21,949 nt of DNA, taken from an uncultured Bacteroidota bacterium (lineage in GTDB: Bacteria > Bacteroidota > Bacteroidia > UKL13-3). Numbering within the stretch: position 1 is the first letter of the stretch; every line of letters starts with the position of its first letter. Shown piece after piece: positions 7,537-14,001 of this stretch. The translations under genes and the position numbers were made by a program. Below the pieces are notes generated by a model. That model was not told the DNA's origin. It did no database searches and saw nothing but the letters and a program-made list of their open reading frames with translations. The stretch covers positions 1-21,949 of the forward strand of contig CAISTO010000334.1 of NCBI GenBank assembly GCA_903888395.1, read 5' to 3'.

Positions 7537-7640
7537 CCTGTCAAACGATTGAAAAGTCATTACGTTGGAAAGGCGTCAGACACTTTAAACACCCTGTCAG
7601 ACGATTAAAAGGCCTAAGCGTTGGAAAGGCGTCAGACAGG
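7537..7640. repeat. Two direct copies of a 46-bp REP-like unit
   Basis: Copy 1 (7537-7582) and copy 2 (7593-7638) match at 38 of 46 positions, and the last 18 bases (GTTGGAAAGGCGTCAGACA) are nearly invariant. Each unit opens with CCTGTCAXACG and closes with CGTCAGACA(GG), so its ends form an imperfect inverted repeat (CCTGTCAGACG against CCTGTCTGACG). The differences cluster in the middle, as expected for palindromic units with a drifting loop. Confidence 0.75.
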
Positions 7641-7674
7641 TAAAAGTCAATTACTAACATTCAAAAATAAGCCA

Positions 7675-8679
7675 ATGAAAATAGACGTTCACGCACATAT
7701 TTTACCTGAATTTATGCCAAACCTAAAAGACAAATATGGTTATGGCGATGAGTTTATTTACCTCGATCATTTTCAGCCAGGACGGGCAAATATGATGAAA
7801 GCGGATGGCACTTTTTTTAGAACCATTGACGATTTATGTTGGGATCCAAAACGCATCATTGCCCATATGGACGAACATGGTGTTGACATCATGGCACTTT
7901 CGCCTATTCCAGTTTTGTTTTATTATTGGGCTAAGGCCGAACATACCCACGATTGGGCAAAGTATTACAACAATTATTTAGCGAAAATTTGTGAGGAAAA
8001 TCCAACACGTTTATTGGGCTTGGCTACTTTACCCATGCAAGATGTGGACTTGGCAATCGAAGAATTATTGCGTTGCAAATACGAACTAAATTTGGCAGGA
8101 GTAGAAATAGGAACGCACATAGAACATCGTAATTTAGACGATGAATATTATCATTCGTTTTTTGCTGCTGCCGAAAAAGCTGATATGCCAATTTTTATTC
8201 ACCCTTGGGACATGATGGGTCAGGATAGAATGCCGAATTATTTTTTACCTTGGTTAATAGGAATGCCTGCTGAAACAAGTTTGGCCATTTGTAGTTTAAT
8301 TTTTGGTGGAATTTTTGATAAATTTCCAAAATTACGTGTGTTATTTGCGCATGGTGGTGGTTGCTTTCCGCAAACATTAGGTCGAATTAGTCATGCTTTT
8401 CATGCACGCCCTGATTTATGTAACGTGCATAAAATTAGTGATCCAAAAACTTATATCGACAAGTTTTATATTGATAGTTTGGTGCATGATGACGAAACAT
8501 TTAGATTTTTGATAAAAATGTTTGGTGCCAATAAAATTGCATTAGGCAGTGATTTTCCGTTTCCGCTTGGCGATTTGGAACATGGGAAATTTATAGAAAA
8601 TATGAAAGAATTAACAACCGAACAAAAAGAGCAAGTTTTATATAAAACAGCTAAAGAATGGTTAGGTTTAAAAATTTAA
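7675..8679 (+). CDS. 2-amino-3-carboxymuconate-6-semialdehyde decarboxylase (ACMSD), amidohydrolase family
   Basis: 334 residues from the ATG at 7675. An in-frame TTG at 7621 exists but lies inside the upstream repeat, and the protein family begins at MKIDVHAHILPE. ACMSD decarboxylates 2-amino-3-carboxymuconate semialdehyde, steering the kynurenine pathway of tryptophan breakdown away from quinolinate/NAD synthesis towards 2-aminomuconate. It is a TIM-barrel zinc enzyme. Ligands expected from the family are visible: His6 and His8 (HAH), His176 in FIHPWDMMGQDRM, and Asp293 in LGSDFPFPLG. FAHGGGCFPQTLGRISHAF and RPDLC are also characteristic, and the length matches the mammalian enzyme. No other kynurenine pathway gene is in the window. 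The bacterial symbol varies, so none is given. Confidence 0.9.
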   Translation: MKIDVHAHILPEFMPNLKDKYGYGDEFIYLDHFQPGRANMMKADGTFFRTIDDLCWDPKRIIAHMDEHGVDIMALSPIPVLFYYWAKAEHTHDWAKYYNNYLAKICEENPTRLLGLATLPMQDVDLAIEELLRCKYELNLAGVEIGTHIEHRNLDDEYYHSFFAAAEKADMPIFIHPWDMMGQDRMPNYFLPWLIGMPAETSLAICSLIFGGIFDKFPKLRVLFAHGGGCFPQTLGRISHAFHARPDLCNVHKISDPKTYIDKFYIDSLVHDDETFRFLIKMFGANKIALGSDFPFPLGDLEHGKFIENMKELTTEQKEQVLYKTAKEWLGLKI

Positions 8680-8795
8680 AAATACGCTTGAATGTTAAGT
8701 TTTGGTTATTTATCGCAATAATTTAACATTTCATTTGCCTTATGGCATATTTATTGAGTAGAAAATATTTAATTTACAAACAAAAACAAAAAAAC

Positions 8796-10430
8796 ATGAA
8801 ACGACTGGTTTTATTAGTACAAATTTTTTTAGTGAGTGCTGCTTTAAAAGCGCAACCTTTAAATGATGGTTTAAAAGCATTAGATTTTGAAAAATATGAA
8901 AGTGCAAGAAATATTTTCACTTCATTGATTCAAAAAGAGCCTTATTATGGCGAAGCTTATTATTATTTAGGACAATCGTATAACAATTTATTTAAAGCTG
9001 ATTCAGCTTTTATAATTTATAACTTAGGAATTGCGGCGGCACCAAAAACCCCACAATTATATGCCGGTTTAGGTGAGTTATTATTAGAAGAGGGTAAAAC
9101 TGCGGAGGCACAAATTCAATTTGATAAAGCATTAGCAATTTGCAAGGACAAATATGGCGATTATAATAATGCAAAAGGTTTAGTGGCTATTGCTAGTGCT
9201 ATGATAGCTGGTGAAACTAAGTTATTGGCTCAGGCATCTGCTTTAATGGAAGAAGCTTATAAAATTACCAAAGATGACTATGATGTACTTACCACTGCTG
9301 GCGATGTGTATTTAGAAATGGCCGATGGAAGTAAAGCTGCCACTTTTTATAATAGAGCCACTGTTTTAGATCCCAATAGACCAAAAGCATTTGCTAAAAT
9401 TGCATTGATTTGGATAAGGGTGAAAAATTTACAAGTAGCTAAGGAAGCTTTAGATACTGCTTTTTCAAAAGATCCTAATTATGCAACAGCATTTAAAAAT
9501 CAAGCGGAATTTTATTCAGTTCAACGTAAATTTGCTTTGGCAAAAGAATCGTATAAAAATTATTTAAAAAACTCAGAAGTAAGTTCTGCTAATCAAATGC
9601 GTTTTGCTATTATTTTGTTTAGAGCAAAAGAATATGCTGAGGCCTTGGTGAATATTGAAGAAGCTAAAAAATCAGATAAAACTAACAATATTTATTTGAA
9701 TAGATTGTATGCTTATGCATGTTATGAAGCCAGTAATTTAAAAAACGACCAAGAAGGTTTTAAAAAAGGACTTGCTGCATTGGAAACTTTGATAAGTAAA
9801 ATAGCCGCTGATAAAATTACTGAAAGTGATTATGAATATACTGGGAAATTACAATCCAAAATACCTGGAAACGATAGTTTAGCTTTGATAAATTTAAATA
9901 AAGCTTTGTCAATGAACTCAGCAAAAACTGAAATAAAAATTGAAATTGCTAAAATATATTTTAAACAAAAAAGATATGCTGAAGCGGCTTCAATTTATGA
10001 AGAGTATTTAAGTACTGCAAAAAAAGTAACATTGATAGATAATTATACAATTGGTAAATATTATAACAGTGCTAAAATGTATTTGAAAGCTGATTCAGCA
10101 TTTTCAAAAATAAATTCAGCAAAACCTGATTATGCCGATGCTTGGTTCCAAAGAGCAAATGTAAATACCTCAATAGATACTTTATTAAGAACTACTGTAG
10201 CCAAAGATTTATATGAAAAATACATAGAACTTACTCTAGCTGATACAGCTAATTTTAATAAGCAAAAAGTTGCACTTTCAAAAAATTTAGCTACTTCTTA
10301 TGATTATTTAGGCTATTATTTTTTACAAAAAGACATGGAAACTGAATGCAAAGCAATGTATAAAAAAGCTTTAGAATACGATCCAACAAATAAAAATGCA
10401 ATTGAAGTTTTGAAAAGTTTCAAGAAATAA
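8796..10430 (+). CDS. Exported tetratricopeptide repeat (TPR) protein
   Basis: 544 residues from the ATG at 8796. An in-frame ATG at 8742 would add 18 mostly polar residues ahead of the signal peptide MKRLVLLVQIFLVSAALKAQ, so I prefer the later start. The mature protein is almost wholly helical TPR-like repeats. Clear units include GEAYYYLGQSYNNLFKADSA, the stretch through PQLYAGLGELLLEEGKTAEA, two near residues 170-235 (each ending in a DPN-type turn), TEIKIEIAKIYFKQKRYAEA, and a C-terminal one ending KKALEYDPTNKNA. No enzyme motif or T9SS domain is visible. It is probably a periplasmic or outer-membrane-associated scaffold. Adjacent secreted genes follow, but a terminator separates them. 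Confidence 0.85.
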   Translation: MKRLVLLVQIFLVSAALKAQPLNDGLKALDFEKYESARNIFTSLIQKEPYYGEAYYYLGQSYNNLFKADSAFIIYNLGIAAAPKTPQLYAGLGELLLEEGKTAEAQIQFDKALAICKDKYGDYNNAKGLVAIASAMIAGETKLLAQASALMEEAYKITKDDYDVLTTAGDVYLEMADGSKAATFYNRATVLDPNRPKAFAKIALIWIRVKNLQVAKEALDTAFSKDPNYATAFKNQAEFYSVQRKFALAKESYKNYLKNSEVSSANQMRFAIILFRAKEYAEALVNIEEAKKSDKTNNIYLNRLYAYACYEASNLKNDQEGFKKGLAALETLISKIAADKITESDYEYTGKLQSKIPGNDSLALINLNKALSMNSAKTEIKIEIAKIYFKQKRYAEAASIYEEYLSTAKKVTLIDNYTIGKYYNSAKMYLKADSAFSKINSAKPDYADAWFQRANVNTSIDTLLRTTVAKDLYEKYIELTLADTANFNKQKVALSKNLATSYDYLGYYFLQKDMETECKAMYKKALEYDPTNKNAIEVLKSFKK

Positions 10431-10450
10431 ATTGATGTAATATTTTATCG

Positions 10451-10480
10451 AAAACCACATAGTAATATGTGGTTTTTTTT
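10451..10480 (+). terminator. Rho-independent terminator after the TPR gene
   Basis: AAAACCACATA pairs with TATGTGGTTTT over a very short loop, followed by a T-run, 20 bases after the stop codon. Confidence 0.88.
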
Positions 10481-10549
10481 GTTCTTGATTTTAAATGAAT
10501 TATAATAATTTTACAATCCTAATTAAATACCTAGTTTTAAAATCTTTTG

Positions 10550-10557
10550 TATATTCG
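10550..10557 (+). promoter_or_regulatory. -7 promoter box ahead of the lamin-tail-like gene
   Basis: TATATTCG is one base off TAnnTTTG and is identical to the rplU -7 box at 16706-16713, including the CGCA context. No good -33 element is visible. It overlaps the longest possible start codon (TTG 10547), arguing against that start. Confidence 0.45.
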
Positions 10558-10561
10558 CAAT

Positions 10562-11767
10562 GTGTTCACTAATAATATAGAAATAATAATAAACAGGAAT
10601 CAGATTATAAAGAAATCTGTAATTTTTATTGTGTTTTATTGTTTGACACAATTATCTTTTTCTCAAAATGTTGTGGTAAGTGAATATTTTAACGGATCAG
10701 ACACAAGAGATGAATGGACTGAACTTTTAGTTGTAAATGATAATACAGATTTAAGAGGTTATAATATTAGGGATAATAATAGTAGTCAAACTGGTTGGCA
10801 AACTGAAGTTGTTTTTTCAAACAATAATTTTTGGAATAATTTAAGGGCAGGTACAATCATTATTATTTGGCATAGAATCCGTTCTTCATCTTCATCCACA
10901 AACAGAACAGTTGATACAATTAAATCAGATGGATTCATAGAAGTTCATGCACAATTAAGCGGTTATTTTAGTGGAGGTGATTTTGGAACAGCACCATCTT
11001 GGTCAGGAGCTTCCTTATCCATAAGTGCAAGCGCTGATATAATTCAAATAAGAGATTTTAGCAATAATCATATTCATGCACTTGGTCATAAATATACCGA
11101 CAGTACGGACTTTATTGGAATAGTATCAACTAATAAATTAAATCATGCTAGTTCATTGGCCTCAGGTGAAAATGTTTATGTTTGTCCTGGAAGTAATTTA
11201 AGTGAATTTATTGGTGCTTATAGTGGAACTACCTGGACTACCAAAGGCAATACAAATATTACTCAAGGTATACCTAATTATAGTCCCTTATCACCTTCTT
11301 TTCCAAATAAAAATTATTGGCGTAGTTTAAGGCAACCAATTTATAATAGTCCAAATTTAAATACCATTACAACTAATACCGGATTTACACAAGCAAATTT
11401 AACATGGAATGCTTGTACCGATGCTAATCCAAGTGATTCAACTATTGGTTATATTATTTTAAGAGATACAATTAATACATTTATCAATCCATCAGATAGC
11501 ATAGTTTATGCTGCCGGAGCTTCAATTGGAACTGCTACAGTTATTGCAAATATTAATTATTCTTCCACTCTTACCTATACTGATAATTATACTTTTAATT
11601 GTGGTACTCATTATTATTACAAAATATATGCTTTTAGATTTAGAAATGATAATATAAATGGGAATTCATATAACGCAGCAAGAGGAAGGGCTTATAATGA
11701 AATTGGAACAAATATTAAAAGTATTATAAAAACTATTCCTTTATCTCAACCAATATTAGCGAATTGA
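10562..11767 (+). CDS. Secreted lamin-tail-domain (LTD) / fibronectin III-like protein, start uncertain
   Basis: About 400 residues. No ATG precedes the signal peptide. The open frame has TTG at 10547, inside the presumed promoter box, and GTG at 10562, used here. If translation began at ATA 10607 the protein would open with K-K-S-V-I-F-I and a textbook signal peptide ending SFSQ. The mature part starts NVVVSEYFNGSD, followed by DEWTELLVV and DLRGYNI, which is the lamin-tail fold seen in Bacteroidota surface proteins. After about residue 270 (this numbering) comes an FN3-like module: ANLTWNACTDANPSDS, then FNCGTHYYYKIYAFRF. The protein stops at SQPILAN without a T9SS type A or B domain, although proteins of this architecture often carry one. 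It is the first of four secreted genes and the next starts 14 bases downstream. Confidence 0.7.
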   Translation: MFTNNIEIIINRNQIIKKSVIFIVFYCLTQLSFSQNVVVSEYFNGSDTRDEWTELLVVNDNTDLRGYNIRDNNSSQTGWQTEVVFSNNNFWNNLRAGTIIIIWHRIRSSSSSTNRTVDTIKSDGFIEVHAQLSGYFSGGDFGTAPSWSGASLSISASADIIQIRDFSNNHIHALGHKYTDSTDFIGIVSTNKLNHASSLASGENVYVCPGSNLSEFIGAYSGTTWTTKGNTNITQGIPNYSPLSPSFPNKNYWRSLRQPIYNSPNLNTITTNTGFTQANLTWNACTDANPSDSTIGYIILRDTINTFINPSDSIVYAAGASIGTATVIANINYSSTLTYTDNYTFNCGTHYYYKIYAFRFRNDNINGNSYNAARGRAYNEIGTNIKSIIKTIPLSQPILAN

Positions 11768-11781
11768 TAAAAATAAAATTC

Positions 11782-12549
11782 ATGACTAGGTTTAAAAATA
11801 AATTTACTTCAACCATATTAATAATGTTTTTCATTATTGGTGTTACAGTTAATTTAAAAGCCCAAAATCAAAAAGTATGGAATGGAAATACCAGTGTATT
11901 TAGAATTGATACTACTGTAAATTTAACATCTGTGGTATCATGGAGTTTAACTTTAGGATTTCCTAGTACTTCTTCAAGAATAGATGGGGGTGGAGCAAGA
12001 AAAGGCACTAGTACAATTACATGGGGAAATACAACTGCAGCAATGATTAGGGATACAATTAAATCATTTGAAACATTAAATGGATGTTCGGGAAATATAG
12101 TTAATAAACCAATTGATGTTTACCCAAAACCAATTGTTTCGTTGGGTGTAAATGATACAATTTGTTTGGGAGCAACTCTTGGAACTAAAATACTTACTGT
12201 TTCAAATTATTCAGTAATAGGCGGTGCAAGCAATTTAGGCGAATTTGCCATTACTTTTGAGTTAAGAAGTGGCTCTACTTCCGGTGCAAATATTCTTGGT
12301 TTCCCAGTAACTTTAAATACCACATCTGGAATTATTTCTATTACTTCTTTTCCAACTTCAGGACTTCCCGCTGGAACTTATTATTTGGTTATTACAGGTT
12401 TTTCTTCCAATTTAAGTGCTACTTTGAATAATCCCGCACCAGGAAGTTATGCCAGGGGAAATGCTGATGCAACTTTAGCTGCTATGCTAACAAATTATAT
12501 AATATATATTAGACCAAATTTTTCAACTCCAGCTATTCAACCTTATTAA
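11782..12549 (+). CDS. Secreted Ig/PKD-like protein, 255 residues
   Basis: The ATG at 11782 gives a signal peptide (residues 1-29, ending NLKAQ). A TTG at 11764 would only add six residues overlapping the previous stop. The first module (about 30-115) has VSWSL...STITWG...DTIKSFETLNGCSG...VYPKP, the same W-S-L / I-T-x-G / G-C-x-G pattern as the next two genes, so it is a PKD/Ig-like sandwich. The second module (about 116-240) starts SLGVNDTICLGATLG and differs from theirs. It ends with a strand IIYI and the tail RPNFSTPAIQPY. There is no T9SS domain or enzyme motif. It is 14 bases after the LTD gene and 9 bases before the next, so these three are probably co-transcribed. The function is unknown; it may be a surface structural or adhesive subunit. 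Confidence 0.65.
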   Translation: MTRFKNKFTSTILIMFFIIGVTVNLKAQNQKVWNGNTSVFRIDTTVNLTSVVSWSLTLGFPSTSSRIDGGGARKGTSTITWGNTTAAMIRDTIKSFETLNGCSGNIVNKPIDVYPKPIVSLGVNDTICLGATLGTKILTVSNYSVIGGASNLGEFAITFELRSGSTSGANILGFPVTLNTTSGIISITSFPTSGLPAGTYYLVITGFSSNLSATLNNPAPGSYARGNADATLAAMLTNYIIYIRPNFSTPAIQPY

Positions 12550-12558
12550 TTAAATTTT

Positions 12559-13176
12559 ATGAAAAAATATATTTTCTTTTTTATTGTTTTTATTGCCTTG
12601 GGCAATGCTAAAACATTTGCACAGGCAGATACAGCTTGTGTTGGCTCAAGTGGAAATGTTTATGATGTGGTGCCAACTGCGGGCTCTACTTTTTCGTGGT
12701 CATTAAAAAACAGTTTGGGAACAATTGTTCCTATTGCTGGTAGAACCGATAGTATTTTAATTACTTATGGTACGGTTTCCGGAATTGATACTTTACGTTT
12801 AGTTGAAACCGGTCCTTCTGGTTGTAAAGGTGATACGATGAAACTAGCGGTAATTATTTTACCAAATATTTCCGCTGTAATTAGTGGAACGGATTCTATT
12901 TGTGTAAATAATTTAAGTTTAAACAAATTACGAATTACATTTACTGGCATTAGCCCATGGAATGCCACTTATACCGATGGTGTAACACCAGTTTCAATTA
13001 CTGGTATAACTTCAAATCCATACATTTTCAATTCTCCTTTATATTTATCAGCTGGAATACGAACTTTTAGCCTATTAAGTGCAGGCGCATCTGGTAGTTG
13101 CCCTGCTGTAATTAGTGGAAATGGAATTATTACAGTTTTTCCTAAACCTGTTTCATCCGGCATAAGCCATTATTAA
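12559..13176 (+). CDS. Secreted two-module Ig/PKD-like protein (paralog 1)
   Basis: 205 residues with a signal peptide ending KTFAQ at residue 22. Module 1 (about 23-103) reads CVGSSGNVYDV...SWSLKN...GRTDSILITYG...LRLVETGPSGCKGD. Module 2 (about 104-195) has ISGTDSICVN...ITFTG...DGVTPVSITGITSNPYIFNS...RTFSL, a pattern I associate with the repeated Ig-like modules of giant Bacteroidota adhesins. After the last strand (IITVFPKP) it ends VSSGISHY. The whole protein aligns without large gaps to the 13288 gene, with roughly half of the residues identical by eye. There is no sorting domain. The gap to the previous gene is 9 bases. The function is not known. Confidence 0.7.
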   Translation: MKKYIFFFIVFIALGNAKTFAQADTACVGSSGNVYDVVPTAGSTFSWSLKNSLGTIVPIAGRTDSILITYGTVSGIDTLRLVETGPSGCKGDTMKLAVIILPNISAVISGTDSICVNNLSLNKLRITFTGISPWNATYTDGVTPVSITGITSNPYIFNSPLYLSAGIRTFSLLSAGASGSCPAVISGNGIITVFPKPVSSGISHY

Positions 13177-13287
13177 TAAATTCAGTTCATAAAAAGTAAA
13201 AAAATAAGTATCAAAAAAAAATATTTGATAATTCAATTTTATTAAGTGACATTGCATTATCAAAAACAACAATTTAATCCCCTTATA

Positions 13288-13908
13288 ATGAAAAAGATAA
13301 TACTATTATTAATTTTAATTTTGACAGTTAGTATCGTTAAAATTAATGCACAAACCCAAACAGTTTGTACCAATTCAACTAACATGAAATATGATGTTAA
13401 CCCTAGTGCGGGATCCACTTATAGTTGGTCGCTAAAAAACGGATTAGGTACAATCACTACCATTAGTGGTCGTACCGATAGTATATTAATTAACTATGGA
13501 AGTATTACAGGAACTGATACTTTAAGGGTTGTTGAAATTGGTCCAACGGGTTGTATAGGTGATACAGCAAAATACAGAATTTTAGTTTTACCAAACTTAG
13601 TTGCTACCATCAGTGGTACTGATTCTATATGTATAAATAGTGCTAGTATTGGTAAATTAAGAGTTACTTTTACTGGAAATGCAGGCCCTTGGAACATGAC
13701 TTATTCCGATGGTGTTACTCCTGTAACTGTTAATGGGATAATAACTAGTCCTTACTTTTTCAATAGTTCTGTATATGGTTCTGTTGGAATAAGAACTTTT
13801 ACTATTACTTCTTTAACATCAGCTAATATATGCGCTGCTACTATTGTGGGTTCAGCTACTGTAAGAGTGTTTCCTAAACCCGGAATTATTACAATAAATA
13901 CCTATTAG
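13288..13908 (+). CDS. Secreted two-module Ig/PKD-like protein (paralog 2)
   Basis: 206 residues from the ATG at 13288; a GTG at 13246 would add 14 polar residues before the signal peptide and is rejected. The signal peptide ends KINAQ at residue 21. It repeats the architecture of the preceding gene: CTNSTNMKYDV...YSWSLKN...GRTDSILINYG...LRVVEIGPTGCIGD, then ISGTDSICIN...VTFTG...DGVTPVTVNGI...SPYFFNS...IRTFTI, final strand VRVFPKP and tail GIITINTY. It is a tandem duplicate that has diverged in surface positions while keeping the core tryptophan, glycines and cysteines. The 111-base gap upstream leaves room for its own promoter, but I saw no strong box. A strong terminator follows, closing the cluster. 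Confidence 0.7.
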   Translation: MKKIILLLILILTVSIVKINAQTQTVCTNSTNMKYDVNPSAGSTYSWSLKNGLGTITTISGRTDSILINYGSITGTDTLRVVEIGPTGCIGDTAKYRILVLPNLVATISGTDSICINSASIGKLRVTFTGNAGPWNMTYSDGVTPVTVNGIITSPYFFNSSVYGSVGIRTFTITSLTSANICAATIVGSATVRVFPKPGIITINTY

Positions 13909-13938
13909 AAATTTTTGAATTACAATAATTAAATGTCT

Positions 13939-13986
13939 TAAAAAAAAGTTCCTCTTAAATAATTTTAAAGAGGAACTTTTTTTTTA
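13939..13986. terminator. Bidirectional terminator between the secreted-protein cluster and lon
   Basis: AAAAAAGTTCCTCTT pairs with AAGAGGAACTTTTTT over a 12-base AT-rich loop. A-runs lie to the left and T-runs to the right, so it can stop both the rightward cluster and leftward lon transcripts. Confidence 0.9.
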
Positions 13987-14001
13987 ATTTATTGTTATTT
14001 T

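Noticed and set aside
7537..7640. Two 46-bp repeats considered as a minimal CRISPR
   Set aside because: The 10-bp gap is too short for a spacer and there are only two units whose differences are in the middle. A REP-like pair fits better.
7621..7674. Extended N-terminus of the ACMSD gene from TTG 7621
   Set aside because: The added 18 codons come from the REP-like repeat and spacer. The family starts at MKIDVHAH, encoded from ATG 7675.
8742..8795. Extended N-terminus of the TPR protein from ATG 8742
   Set aside because: It would put 18 residues before a well-formed signal peptide. It cannot be excluded completely, because a possible -7-like TTCATTTG lies just upstream at 8730-8737.
11765..11782. 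Frameshift joining the LTD gene to the next gene
   Set aside because: The downstream gene has its own ATG and a complete signal peptide, so they are separate proteins.
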